DNA of 64,000 bases from Byssothecium circinans (taxonomy: Eukaryota > Ascomycota > Dothideomycetes > Pleosporales > Massarinaceae), in NCBI GenBank assembly GCA_010015675.1, contig ML976980.1:288169-352168 (forward strand), written 5' to 3'. Below the pieces are notes generated by a model. The model saw nothing but the letters and a program-made list of their open reading frames with translations, did not search any database and was not told the origin of the DNA. Made by a program: the position numbers and the translations under genes. Each line of letters opens with the position of its first letter. Position 1 is the stretch's first letter. Positions 11,130 to 22,985 of this stretch are shown in pieces.

Positions 11130-12377
11130 TTAGAGCTTACTCGCGTCCTCGCCACCCCTCTTCCCCCTCCACCCACTCAACGTCGCCCCGCCATCGAGTT
11201 CAATCACATTCCCCGTCTAAATCGCACAACACGTCAGCAAAACATCCTTAAGCCTCCTCATCCTCCCTTTTCCCAACACACTCATACATCAAGGCCAACC
11301 TAGTAACTCGTTCACACCCTCCTCTTCCTCTACCACTCCCTACCCCATCACAACAGAAAAGAAAGGGGAAAGGCATGCAAACTCACCATATGCGCACTCG
11401 CCGCGGAGCTCAGGAAAAGCACCACGCCCCCAAAGTCACTCGGCTTCCCGATTCTGCCCGTGGGCTGCCCGGCAACAATTGTATCCATGTACTTGTCCAG
11501 CCCAAAGTGCGTCATGCGCGAGGGGAAGACGCCCGGGCAGATGACATTGACTAGGATGTTTTTGGGCGCGAGTTTACTGGCTTGGATCTTGGTGAGGTGG
11601 ATGCATGCTGCTTTTGACGGGCCGTCTGTTGGTGGGGTATGATGTAAGTATGCGTTTTATAATTCCCTTGTAAGAGAGGAAGAAAATGTATAGGGGCAAG
11701 GTTAGGGGCAGAAGGAAGGCGAGAACACAGCAGAAGTCATAAGGTTTAAAAAGTAAAGAGAAAAAGACCCCAGGAAGGAAAGGGGGGAGAAAAGAAAGAA
11801 AGAAACAAAACATACAAGAAAACGTCCCCGTCCCGGGCCTCCCCAACCCGCCCTCCTCCCCAGTCGTAACATCCCCCGTCCTTATCCCCGCCATACTAGC
11901 CACATTCACCACCCTCGCCGGACACTCCCTCGTCGCGCCCCTCCCAAGCAACCCCTCCAACCCCACCGTAACATAAAACAAACTCTTCACATTCAACGCC
12001 ATCAATTTATCCCACCCACTCTCCTCAAAGTCATAGTAATCGCCTCCCCACGTCGCCCCCGTGTTATTCACCAACACCGTCAGTCTGTCGACGTGCTTGT
12101 GGACTTCGGCGCAGAGAGCGAGACAGCCGCGCTTGTCTTGGAGGTCCGCGACGATGTAGGAGCAGGTCCCGGGGCCGAGGGCGTTGAGCCGCGAGCTGGT
12201 GGCTTGGAGTTCGCGTTCTTTGCGGCTGGCGATGAGGACGCGCGCGCCGTTTTGGATGAAGGCTTGCGCGGCCATTTCTCCGAGGCCGGTGGCGCCGCCT
12301 GTTATGAGGACTGTGTGGTTGGTGAAGGTGAAGAGGGTGGGGACGCGGAGGTCGGCTTTGGCGGCGTCATGGGCCAT
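11130..12377 (-). CDS. Short-chain dehydrogenase/reductase with C-terminal SKL
   Basis: An NADP(H)-dependent classical SDR, closest in my recall to fungal proteins labelled rhamnolipid-type 3-oxoacyl reductases. Three exons on the minus strand (12377-11816, 11625-11387, 11216-11130) give 295 aa. Visible motifs are the cofactor loop TGGATGLG (26-33), NNTG in place of NNAG, catalytic S161 in NVASMAG, and Y188/K192 in YGPSK, whose Tyr codon is split by intron 1. The C-terminal half continues with KNILVNVICPGVFPSRM and TGNVIELDGGATLSG. The protein ends in SKL, a canonical PTS1, so it probably works in the peroxisome. The substrate is unknown. On the coding strand the gene switches from C-rich to G-rich near 12075. 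Confidence 0.85.
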
Positions 12378-13609
12378 TTTCTTTCCTTTTTTTGCTACTC
12401 TGTTCTATCTCTTTTGGGGCGGTTTTTCTTTTTTGAATGGGGATTTGTGAGGGTGGATGGCAATGGTGGAGGATGAGTGCGGAGTTAAATGGGGAAGGGC
12501 ATGTATGGGATTGTGAGGCTCTGCAACCCAAGAATAGCGTGTAGATGCAAGCAATCAACCTTCAATCTATAGTCTAAAGGTCAATTGGGCTTGTGAGTTT
12601 GTTTGTGGGAGTCTACATGATTAATCGAACCTGTACTATTCACTTGGCTAAGGATGCGAACCTCGGTAGAAATCAAATACGCGGCTCGCGGTATTCGCGA
12701 AACTTGCGGGGTAAGTATTCGCCTGGCCCCTTTGAAACCATGTCTTGTCTGCTTAGAAGCTTGGATGATGGTGTCTGTCGCGAGGAGACGACAAGCGGTA
12801 TGCAGTTTTAAGGGGTTTTGAAAAGGGCATAGTCGTGGCGGAGTGGCGGTTGAGCTTGGGTTGGAATATTTCCAAGGTTGGAGTCCCGAGCTTGTCGCGA
12901 GGCCACGTGACAAGATTTCTGGTCTTGAAAAGCCTCAAGAGCCGTCCGTGCTGGAGTCTTGACTGCATCGAGCTTCGAGCTTTCACAGACATGTAGCTAG
13001 CCCGATCATCAATTTCATATACTTATCAAATTCATATACTTATCAAATTCATATACTTATCAAATTCATATACTTATCAAATTCGCATGCAAGCCGAGTA
13101 TCAATTGCATAAACAAAGCTCTCACTCCGTGTATCCTCATAGGACAAGTATATTTCAATCCACATCACTACACAGCCCACCCCCATCCGTTCCCATGCAT
13201 GTTTATTAACCCTCATCATCCACCCAGTCCCTCCATATGCATCCGACGAACCCCACAAATCCCTAAATCCACTCCAGAAAAACGCCCCCTTGAAAGATCC
13301 CAAAGTCTATACATGTACAGCGCTCGCTAAGATGAACGGAGCACAGGGTCGTTGGCAAGTAAAGAGAAAGAGAAAAGAAAAAATAGGTAGTGTCGTATGC
13401 TTGCATTGTCCGAGAGAGCCAGTCACGCCATGCTGTCCATGCAATGTAAAGGAGTGGGTATGTTTCATGAAGACGGACAAGAAAGGAAAAAGGAAAGCCG
13501 CCGACACAAAAGTAGTAATGCGAAAAAGAGGCATAACAAAAAGGGGAATCGTTTTTTTTCCGCAGTCGCAAATGTCAAAGCGTCAAAAGAAAAAGGATTC
13601 GAATGCTCA
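12378..13609. other. Intergenic between the SDR and the Arf GEF
   Basis: It holds the SDR promoter, a 17-bp tandem repeat (13014-13081) and the 3' flank of the Arf GEF. The open frames near 13290-14276 on the plus strand are antisense shadows of the GEF. Confidence 0.5.
13014..13081. repeat. Tandem repeat, 4 copies of a 17-bp unit
   Basis: Four head-to-tail perfect copies of TTCATATACTTATCAAA, followed by a diverging TTCGCATGC. It is AT-rich and intergenic, and each unit contains TTATCA (a GATA core on the minus strand). It could be a variable minisatellite. Confidence 0.9.
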
Positions 13610-16600
13610 CTATGCCCCAACTGCCTGCGATCTTGGTGCCACCATGTTTACTTGCTCGGAGCTGGAGTCCTCCCCGCTGCCCGCATCGTGCGGGGACATG
13701 CGTTCCTTCGTGGGTGGCTCCTTCGGAGACTCCTCAATAATCTCACTCATCTCAGAGGCTTTGTCCGAATCATCGTCGTGCTCTTCTCTACTGAGTGACT
13801 GCTGGTACGATGCAGGCGTGATAGTCTGGGACGAGACATGTCGCTGCTTGCGCGTTTCTGAAGATGGAGGCCGAAGCGTGTTATCCTCATGCTCCCGTGC
13901 CACAGGCGAAGACAAGACGGCAGTGCCATCACTGGTCACACTCCCATCTCTTTCGTCAACTGAGCTGGTCTCCTGCACAGCCTCTTGCGCCTGCTTCCGA
14001 ATCTTGAGTCTCTCCTCTGCAGATATGTTGTTCCAGTCCGGACCGAACTGGATGACGGATGCCTTCTTTCCGTGCACAGTGAAACTCCCCTGCTTGCGCG
14101 ATAGACCCTCACTTTCAGGTGCATCGTCTGTCAGAACAGTCGATGCAGAATCTCGGGTCTTGTGTCCTCGACTGCCTCTCCTATGTGACAGGCTTCCGTG
14201 CGACTCACGGAGTGTTCGTTGCAGGCTCCGTCTGACTTTCGAGCGTGACTCGGGTGACCCAGTAATGGTTGCATGAGGATGGTCCGCGTCTGACTCCGAT
14301 TCCGGATCCAGATGTAAACCATCCATAGAAGGCATCTCCGGTGTCTTGGGCTCGGCTTTATCTCCTTGGACAGGTGGCGGTGTTGTGTATCGTGCGCCAG
14401 CAACAGAATCATCATCCGAGCTAATTGCTGTATCATCTAAAGTGGAAACTGAAGGACGATGCTCGTGGAGAGACAGTTTGGGAGACTGCGCAGTTGAGCT
14501 GATCAAGGAGCCGCGATGTGTAGAAGAATGAGGACTGAGCGATAACGGTGGTAGGGTGAATTGCGTTGATGGGATTTGCGGACTGGATTGGCGCGATGTC
14601 TCTGGTGGAGTTTTGAAGGCATCCTCGCCAAAGTCCGTGTCTCGTGAAGATTTTGTCCCTGGCCGGGCGGTCGAGCCGGCAGGAGAAAGCGGCGGCTTCA
14701 TTACATTCGACAGCGAGCTTGCTTTGGAGCTTAGACGCGCGAGTCCGCTCATTTTTGAGGCTCTCGCGCCTTGTTGAGGTGTGAGTTGCGGCTGGGATCC
14801 GGAAGGCACACGTTCAGTTCGCGTATGGCCGTCTGAAGTCGCTTGTCTTTCATCCTCCAGAACTTGAGCCAAGATATCTCGATGGCATTTCATCCTCCAA
14901 ATCTCGATACGCGCCCACTTGAGTTTCGCTGAGAGGCGGCCTGCCGCGTGAATGACAAGTTCTCGTGTCTTGGGTTGAATAGGTGCCAGGAGTTGGAGAT
15001 GCCGCGCATCTCTTAGACGAGCTTCGAGCTGCTTTATCGACTCAGTGAGCTTCTCTTCCGAATTAGTTATCCGTAACTGCATCAAATCTCGTCGAGCCTT
15101 TTGCATCTGCTGTTGATACTCCTTGTCGATAGCACCACTTTTATGCGTCACGTCTCCAGTTGGGGATGTAAGGGTCTTAGTAGAGTGTGTGGAGTCGCCT
15201 CGTCGAATAGCCCGATTCCTCTGGCCCTCGTAAAGGTTGCCATACAGGCCTCGCGGCCGCACACCGAGAGTCTCGAAAGTCGCAGAATAGTTAATCATCG
15301 CCAACCAGTCATTCAAGTCTTTTTCACTGTCAGCTAGGAATGTTTCCTCGCCTGCTTTTGAGAAAATAACAAAAGCATTCTTGTGCTTCTTGTAGGTGTT
15401 GTCCACCAGGGCCACGGCACCGTCCATGGGAATCATGTGGTCTTGCTTGAACTCTTGTAACGGGGGGTGGAAGCGAACGGGCGCCGTGTCTCCTTGTTCC
15501 TGGTGGTGGTCGTGCTGCTTCATTAAGCCTTCCGCCCAACTAGAATTTCGGAATAAAGAAAGACCGGATCGAGTGAGCACCGCTCCCCAACCCTGCCATG
15601 GAGATCTCGTCTTCTTCCGCTTCGCATTCTTTCTCCATAAAATTCCGACCTTAGTAACAGGCATTTCCACTATGCCGACCGAGGTTTCTTGAGGGTTGTC
15701 CTGGGCATCTTGTGACATGAACGCTTCCGGTCTCGAACGGGAGGAGACGATCTGGATGATACCGTATCTCGAAAATGATTTCCAAAGATTCTTGGTATCA
15801 AGAGTAGGCGATGTGCCGAGGTAATTGTAGGGGTCGTCCAAGTTCATCACGTCCTTGATGCTGGGGCGAAGAACATCTAGCTTTCCTTCGAGGATGAGCG
15901 TGTATGGATCGATCGGCTCGCGGGAAGCCTTCTTAGCTGGATCATTGTTCAACGGGCCTTTGAGAACCGCAGTCCGTTTAGTGCGCTTAGAAGAGAGGTT
16001 CTTCAAGTCGACCTCGTCCTCGATATGGATAAATGGCGTGTATATGACATTGTCATAGAAGCATCCCAGCACGTCTTCCGAGACGCCTTCGCAAGAAGAA
16101 TTCTTGATGTAGTCGACTCGCTGCATCTTTCGCTTGTTATTCTTATTGAAGAAGTCCGTATGCAGAATGACGATGGAGAACGAAATGAAGTATGCCTTGT
16201 CTAATGATTGTCAGTCATCAATGGCCAAGGCGAGAAGATTTCATGTGCATACCTGGATTGATGTAGATGCCTGGGTTGCACTCATGGTATCGATCCGCAA
16301 ACCCTTGGAGAACACGGTCGATCTGTTGCGTTTCTTTGGGTAATTCAACCTGCATGAGTAGCTTTCGTGTTGCCATGTCCAGCGGATCGCCGAAGAAGGC
16401 AAACTTCCGCATATAGCTCCGCAGCACAGCAAGCAAAAAAGGATCGCCCGTCTTTGTGAGGTAGCTAGCAATGGCGGTTTTGTCTAGGTTGTTCTCTTCA
16501 ATACGCTCGAGATAGCGACCCGGGGTTTCGCCCTCTTCTCGTTCCGGCATGACCAATGCTTCTCGGCTGATGTTCAGGGAGTTTTGATGCGATGATAGAC

Positions 16601-18032
16601 CTGACGTCCCTATAAATCCGTGAGCTGGAGAGCCGTGACGAGGGGACTGTGGTTCGGAGTTCTGACGGAATCTGCTCATGCCAAACATGTTACTCAGGCT
16701 GCTCCTCCCTGCCGTTGACGTCGAATTCCTCCCGCTGGTGGCATATGGTGGGGTCGGCGGAGGGGCATCATCGGACTGGCCACCGAGAGATCCCATTGTG
16801 GACGATCGGCCGCGCAAGCCTAGGCGTATGGGGGCGCTGACATGGGGAGATGACCGTGAAGAGCGTACGGATTTGGTGGAATCGTTTCGATATAGGGAGC
16901 CTGCAGCGGGTGAGGCCAGATTCATGGAAGCAGCAGTCAAGGCCACTTGCGAAGGCGACGGCATCTCCGGTGTTCTGCCACCATTTTCAGCGTCCTGGAG
17001 GCGCGCGTTGTTGATGGCGGTCAGAGGGGGGCTTTCGCCCGTGGGGGAGTGGCGGGCCGAGCTGTTGCTGATACCGCTCGTGGAGGCTCGTGGGGTCGCC
17101 GGCGCAGTGTCGGGAAACTCGGGAGGGGTGATTTTCACGGGTAGAGGGAAAAGGGATTCGCGCTGCTTCCGACGCCCAAAATTAAAGCGCCCGGAACCCT
17201 TGCTGGCTTTTGGAGTCAAGCGCGGCTTGGTCGTGTTTTCGAAGGAGACATGGCCACCCGAACTGCCATCGGAGCGTGAAGACACGGATGCGCGGGCGGC
17301 AGCAGCAGGAAGGGACAACGTGGACGTTCCTTCCGCCGACTCGTGGGGAGATTCGGCAAGTGTCTCTGGGCGCTGACCCGTCGACATTCGTCCCGGCTCA
17401 TCCCCAAAACTGGCCTGGCTCTTCATGAACCCGAACGGCCCCCTCTTCAGATCCGAGCTGCTCTTCTTGTCCATTGACTTGCGCAGGATGCCGGGGCGGT
17501 CCACGGACGTCGGGTCGAACGAGCGTCTGCGCAGATTGAACTGCTGCAGCCGGCCACGTCGCCTCGGGGTCGCCTCTTCCTGCTCGACCATGGTCGGGGC
17601 GGTGGTGATGATTGCGGGTGTGTTTGCAGCGGCCTGGGGCGGCACGATGGGAACGGGCGGAGGGATCTCTGCCTGCTCTTTTGCCTTGATCGACAGCTGC
17701 GAATCCGAAGCGTGGCGAAAGCGCATCAAACTGAAGCGGCGGGTCATGGGTGTGTGTTGCTGGATGGGCGGAGACGGCGGTGGGTTCTCGTCGTTTTCAG
17801 CCCACAACGCCCCCCGCGAGACATGTGAGGCGCGCGAGACATGCGAGACATCGCTGGAGGGAGGACGGCCGCCATCTACAGACACGGCGACGCGATCATG
17901 GGGCAGCTGCTCGGCCGACTTGTTCAGACGGAAGCGGTCGCTGCGCTTGAAGAGCTTGGCCGGATCGAGGGTGCTGTTGCGGCGCTCGAGGTCCTTCTCA
18001 CTGCGTTTCGGGCGGAGCGGCCGCAGAGGCAT
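13610..18032 (-). CDS. Arf guanine-nucleotide exchange factor, Sec7 + PH domains (Syt1/Sec74-like)
   Basis: It should load GTP on an Arf/Arl-type GTPase at Golgi, endosome or plasma membrane. Two exons (18032-16253, 16200-13610) around a 52-base intron give 1456 aa. Residues 1-500 are Ser/Pro/Arg-rich and probably disordered. The Sec7 domain spans about 500-690, with the catalytic Glu finger in ELPKETQQIDR (E about 567) and motif 2 SFSIVILHTDFFNKNNKRKM split from motif 1 by the intron. A PH domain follows (about 770-905: KVGILWRKNAKRKKTRSPW ... WLAMINYSATF), then a short helical region and a long acidic Ser-rich tail. The ATG at 18032 is the first one in frame; the open frame reaches further back only through a GTG codon. 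Orthology to Syt1 or Sec74 is by architecture only. It shares a 643-base divergent promoter with ECM14. Confidence 0.88.
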
Positions 18033-18675
18033 TGCGCTGTGGTGGGCTAGCAGATCATCTACACGGGCAGGTGGTTGCGGCGGAGGACATCGGCATGGCA
18101 CCGTCGGCGTGGAGTCGAGAGACGTGGTCGCTGGTCAGATCGGAAGTGCGCTTGGTACAGTACGTAAGGCTGAGGGCAGGGTTGCGCACTGGACTGAGAA
18201 GGGCAGGTCGCAAGCACAGAAGGCGGAGCAGTCAAGTCAAGGGGGATTCACTTTGCAAGGTACTCTACTCGGCGAGGCAGTGGTATAGAGGTACTATGTG
18301 AAGCGATTGACCCTATTGTCACCGGCAATGGGCACTCGGGCGACGTCTGTTCCGTGGGGAGCTCGGCACGTTTATTAGCCATCCACGCTGCCGGGACAGG
18401 GTAGACTAAGCACCTCTCACGGAAAGGTTATGTCAGACAAACAGTGAATTCCTGGTACGCTTGCTATGTCAAAATCATGTACCGGGCATTCTATCTTCCT
18501 TGGATAAATTATATGACCTGGCTGATGGGAGTTTTATCCTGGGTTTCAAGCTCTATAGAGAGGGTACCTCCATGCATGTATTAGCTGACTAACCTCAGAT
18601 CGATATCGCCTGCCAACCCTGTCGCGTCTACCATCTTTTCTCTTCATGTTGTCATTGTAACATCTCTCCATCACT
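18033..18675. promoter_or_regulatory. Divergent promoter region, Arf GEF / ECM14
   Basis: The 643 bases between two divergent start codons must hold the leaders and promoters of both genes. No TATA or known factor site stands out. Confidence 0.5.
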
Positions 18676-20271
18676 ATGCAGCTCCCGCACGCCGCCCTGT
18701 GCCTGAGTCTGCTGCTGGTCTCCCCCTCGCTCATCGCCGCCGTCCGGCACACTTCTTCACCCCACTCCGACCGTGACCGCGACCGCGGTCGCGACCTCAC
18801 TGCTGGAGCCCCGCAGCCATGGCAGCAATGGTCCGACGACGTTGTAACAGAGAACCAAAAGAGCTTGGGCAGGCACACATATGACAATGCCGGCGGCGAC
18901 ATCGTCCTGCGCTTCACTCTTCGCTCTGCCATCGAGGCAGCTGCTCTTGAAGAAGCATCCCGCATCCTCTTGCTGGACGTGTGGGAATTCAACGAAGACT
19001 GGGTGGACATTAGGCTGGCAAAGAACACACTTCCCTCGTTGCTTGAGCTCCTCCCGACGTCGCTCCAGACAGCGCATGTCCCTCTTATGCAGGATCTCGA
19101 CCTGGCGCAGGCCATTCTCGACTCGTCTCCTTCGCCGGCGCATTCAATGACGGGACATCCTTTCTTCAAGGACTACCAACCGCTTTCTGTTATCAACCCA
19201 TGGATGAACCTGATGGCCTCCATGTTTACGACACATGTTCGCCGGATCAATGTTGGCATGAGCTACGAAGGTCGGGATATTCCTGCTCTGCGTGTGGGAG
19301 TCCATCCCACCAACAACCAACAACCTTCGAAACCGAGGAAGACTATCCTTGTCACAGGCGGTTCGCATGCGCGCGAGTGGATTTCCACCAGCACCGTCAA
19401 CTATCTCGCTTGGAGCTTGATAAATTCATATGGCAAGGATCGGGCGACAACCCGACTGCTCGAGCAATTCGACTTTGTCCTAGTTCCCACGCTTAACCCG
19501 GATGGCTACGTCTACTCGTGGGAAGCAGATCGATTATGGAGGAAGAACCGCCAACCGACCAGCCTTCGCTTCTGCCATGGCATAGATTTAGATCGCGGTT
19601 ACCCATTCCAGTGGGACGGCGCTTCGAAGCCTACCAGCCCATGCAGCGAGAGCTTCGCCGGTGAATCGCCCTTCGATGCCGTGGAATCTCAACGCTTCGC
19701 GGACTGGGCCAAGAATGAGACCGAAAACAACAATGTCAACTTCGTTAGCTTCATTGACCTCCACAGCTACTCTCAGCAGATTCTCTACCCATATTCATAC
19801 ACTTGCCAAGACGAGCCCCCTACACTTGAAAATCTGGAAGAGCTTGCCATAGGACTGGCAAAAGCTATCCGGATATCACACAGGGGCCACCAGTACAAAG
19901 TTACTTCGGCCTGCGAAGGCAATGTTTTCATGTCGAAAGATTCCAAAGACAAGGAAGATGGAATTATATTGCCACGCATCGAGTCCAGCGGTGGAAGCAT
20001 GCTGGACTACTTCTATCACGAATTGAAGATCAAGTACTCTTTCCAGATCAAACTGCGCGACACGGGGAGTTACGGCTTCCTTCTTCCAAAAGAAAACATC
20101 GTCCCTACCGGAAAAGAGATTGTGGACGCCATTCATTATCTCGGTCGCTTTATGCTTGGAGAAATCGGTGTCATGGCTGATGCGCCGAATGCGCAACCTG
20201 AAAAGCCGATGTTGAAGCCGGCGAAGGTGAATGAAGAGGAGGATAAGGCGACTGAGAATCTGGAATTATAA
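18676..20271 (+). CDS. ECM14: Inactive metallocarboxypeptidase-like protein ECM14
   Basis: A secreted or vacuolar M14 pseudopeptidase linked in yeast to cell-wall assembly. A single exon gives 531 aa. There is a signal peptide (about 1-22), a propeptide-like N-terminal domain (about 75-165) and an M14 fold (about 175-490). Two zinc-binding elements are kept: HARE (231-234) and H363 in DLHSYSQ. The position of the catalytic glutamate is lysine: [16 protein letters not shown] has K459 where active enzymes have Glu. The substrate-binding NR pair is replaced by DLDRGYPF. Both changes are hallmarks of the ECM14 group, so loss of peptidase activity is a family trait, not decay. The ATG at 18676 is followed directly by the hydrophobic leader. 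Confidence 0.93.
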   Translation: MQLPHAALCLSLLLVSPSLIAAVRHTSSPHSDRDRDRGRDLTAGAPQPWQQWSDDVVTENQKSLGRHTYDNAGGDIVLRFTLRSAIEAAALEEASRILLLDVWEFNEDWVDIRLAKNTLPSLLELLPTSLQTAHVPLMQDLDLAQAILDSSPSPAHSMTGHPFFKDYQPLSVINPWMNLMASMFTTHVRRINVGMSYEGRDIPALRVGVHPTNNQQPSKPRKTILVTGGSHAREWISTSTVNYLAWSLINSYGKDRATTRLLEQFDFVLVPTLNPDGYVYSWEADRLWRKNRQPTSLRFCHGIDLDRGYPFQWDGASKPTSPCSESFAGESPFDAVESQRFADWAKNETENNNVNFVSFIDLHSYSQQILYPYSYTCQDEPPTLENLEELAIGLAKAIRISHRGHQYKVTSACEGNVFMSKDSKDKEDGIILPRIESSGGSMLDYFYHELKIKYSFQIKLRDTGSYGFLLPKENIVPTGKEIVDAIHYLGRFMLGEIGVMADAPNAQPEKPMLKPAKVNEEEDKATENLEL

Positions 20272-21318
20272 ACGACATGACTTGAATTGGCGTTTTTCCA
20301 TTTTTTTTCTTTGCATTGATACCACGCTACGAATTCTGATACTTCATTTCTCTGGTTGGCGCGGACCGTGTTGAAAAGCGGACAGCAGTAATTCTGTGTT
20401 AATTGCTGCCTGGAAAAGTTTGGCAGAGCTATACAGACTGTATATACAAAGGGTTATTCTTCAGTGCCGACTTTCTCTACGACACGAACACTATTGCCCC
20501 CCATGTGCACAGACCATGCACATCGGACGATTGCGGAGCCGCACCCCACATCAGATCACGGCTCTTTCCGGCCATTATTTCCCCAACGTCATTCTTTCAC
20601 AAGCCAGCTCAAACCGCCCGGCCCACGTTCAAACGCTCGCCCGTCGTCAGATGCCAGCGCCACTTCACCCTTTCACCCGATGAAACATCAGTCCCAAGCC
20701 TGCAAACGGCAGCAATGGGAAAGATATACTCCATTCCTTCCTGGAAGGGTGCGCCATCCTCGGAAATAAATTCGGTTGGAGGTCGGTTGCTGGGAAGCTC
20801 ATCCACGTTCCGCTCGTCCACGATGCAGATCTGGGGTAATAATGTTCGCATCGACAATACCCTGCCAAGGATAACGCGGCACACGACGCGTGAAGCAATG
20901 GCGTCGTGGCTCACACAGGGCCGAGGCTGGTCGGGCCAAATCATCTCCACGTACCCGCGGGTAGGTTTTTGTTTGATTCATGGCAGAGACTAAACAAAAG
21001 CATACCTGGTGACCCTTTTTCCATTATCCGATCTCTCTTTTCCTCCGAGTCTTTCAGATCTGCGCAGAATTCGCGGTTGTCGTCCTGTGTCACTTACCGA
21101 GCGGAAACGAAACATATCTTTGTTCACGCTGTTTGACAGCTGAGGACTTTGATAGCTACGCAAGCCAGCTAGCTTGGGTTCCAGAACCAGATCCGGGGAA
21201 AAGGCTTCGAAAGCGCGTCATTCTTCTAGATTTAATCGAAGGACCTTCAAATTCTCCACCCTATAACTGCACCGAGCATTCGCCTGTCTGAGCGCGGAGC
21301 TCTGTCTTTTGAGTAACA
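20272..21318. other. Intergenic, ECM14 to SFC1
   Basis: It contains the ECM14 3' flank, one uncertain minus-strand frame (20609-20944, listed separately) and the SFC1 leader. Nothing else is supported. Confidence 0.5.
20609..20944 (-). CDS. Hypothetical small protein (uncertain)
   Basis: An ATG-initiated frame of 111 aa beginning MIWPDQPRPCVSHDAIASRV. I recognise no family. The composition is protein-like (balanced, with FISEDGAPFQEGMEYIFPIA), but an opposite-strand frame of similar length overlaps it, and no splice sites tie it to further exons. It may be a real short gene, an exon, or chance. Confidence 0.22.
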   Translation of the reverse strand: MIWPDQPRPCVSHDAIASRVVCRVILGRVLSMRTLLPQICIVDERNVDELPSNRPPTEFISEDGAPFQEGMEYIFPIAAVCRLGTDVSSGERVKWRWHLTTGERLNVGRAV

Positions 21319-22563
21319 ATGTCTGCAAAAAGTACGGCAGGGCCTGGCGGCAAGAAGCCCGCCTCGGCTGCTACGAATTTGATCGGTACGATCCAGCTTG
21401 TCGAGTGGAAGAACCATTGGAGCCTAGACATTGAAAGCTGACCTTGATTGTATAGCTGGTGGAGGTGCTGGTATGATGGAAGCACTCGCGTGCCATCCGT
21501 TAGGTAATTAAATCAATTTTCTCTCCCAAGCTATTCTACACAGTACCTCTGCTTACAAGGTCTATAGATACAATCAAAGTGCGAATGCAGCTTTCGAGAC
21601 GTGCACGAGCGCCTGGAGCGAAACGACGCGGCTTTCTCACCACCGGTGCCGAGATCGTAAAACGGGAAACGCCGTTGGGTCTTTATAAGGGTCTTGGTGC
21701 TGTGCTTACTGGAATTGTGCCGAAGATGGCAATTCGGTTTACAAGCTACGAGTGGTATAAGCAATTGTTGGCGGACGATAAAGGAATGGTTAGCGGGGGT
21801 TCAACGTTCTCTGGTAAGTGACGTGTCAGTGTTGCTTGGGATGCAGTATCATGTGCAAGATCATCTGCTCTATCATAGCCAGATATATGCGCAAGCTGAC
21901 ATTCTGCAGCTGGTCTTGCAGCCGGTGTAACCGAAGCCGTTGCAGTCGTCACGCCTATGGAAGTCATCAAGATCCGACTGCAAGCGCAACACCACTCCAT
22001 GGCTGACCCGCTTGACGTGCCCAAATACCGCAATGCTGCACATGCTCTCTACACCGTTGTGAAAGAGGAAGGGTTCGGCGCGCTATATCGCGGTGTCTCC
22101 CTCACAGCTCTCCGACAAGGTTCAAACCAGGCCGTAAATTTCACTGCCTACTCAGAGTTTAGGGCACAGCTGCAAAAATACCATGGAACCACGGACCTAC
22201 CCGGATACGAGACCATGTTCATTGGGTTGGTATCTGGTGCTATGGGGCCATTAAGCAATGCGCCGATCGATACTATCAAAACGCGGTTGCAGAAAACGCC
22301 CGCAGAACCCGGGCAGACTGCTATACAGAGAATTCTTACCATCTCAAAGTGAGTTGATTATGCGAACACGTCGAATTGGAACGCTCATCAATGACAGGGA
22401 TATGTGGAAGCAAGAAGGAAGCCGGAGTTTCTACAAGGGTATCACGCCCCGTATAATGCGTGTAGCGCCCGGCCAAGCCGTCACTTTCACCGTCTATGAA
22501 TACCTCAAGGGTGTACTCGAAAAAGGTCGGGAAATGCTGCCTGGTGGTCAATACGAAGAGTAA
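21319..22563 (+). CDS. SFC1: Mitochondrial succinate/fumarate carrier
   Basis: An inner-membrane antiporter that brings cytosolic succinate into mitochondria in exchange for fumarate, needed for growth on C2 compounds. Five exons (21319-21385, 21456-21503, 21568-21813, 21910-22348, 22398-22563) give 321 aa. The three carrier repeats are complete, with signatures CHPLDTIKVRMQ, TPMEVIKIRLQ and APIDTIKTRLQ. The N-terminus NLIAGGGAGMMEALACHPLD is diagnostic for Sfc1/Acr1 rather than other carriers. All splice phases are consistent, and two introns fall inside the first repeat. The protein closes on GQYEE. Confidence 0.93.
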
Positions 22564-22985
22564 TTCGCATATTGGCGGTTGGGTGCAGCTTGGAGTGCGA
22601 GGCGAATTTCTGATTGATATCCGCGGCTAGTTATTTAGACCGCACTCAGCGTCCACTTGTACATATGTATTTACTCATGTTTATCCCCCTTCTTGAACTT
22701 CTCTTTCTTGCATGCATCAAACTCGACACTGTCTAACTAGAATGTGGCCACCCATGAAATGACCGCCGAAACCAGCGGTTCGTGACGCCGTTTTCAGCGG
22801 CATTCCCACACTCTCAGTAGAGAGCCACGATCCCCCACTAGCCAAGCCTTTACACGTGACTCGACCGCAGCCCCAATTTAGTAATCAGGGGACATTTTGC
22901 TCCCCTTCCAACGTCGTCCAGCTCGCCGTCCCCACCATGTCACAACCGCCACAGGGTTTGGGCACAATGATACCCTGGAGCTCAT
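22564..22985. other. Short intergenic stretch
   Basis: The 3' ends of SFC1 and the minus-strand kinase relic converge here. No other feature is seen. Confidence 0.5.

Noticed and set aside
13290..14276. Plus-strand 328-aa frame
   Set aside because: Antisense to the Ser-rich tail of the Arf GEF and without family features.
18033..18101. Longer N-terminus for the Arf GEF, starting at 18101
   Set aside because: The first codon would be GTG. The first in-frame ATG is at 18032, and the extra residues are Cys/Pro-rich and not family-like.
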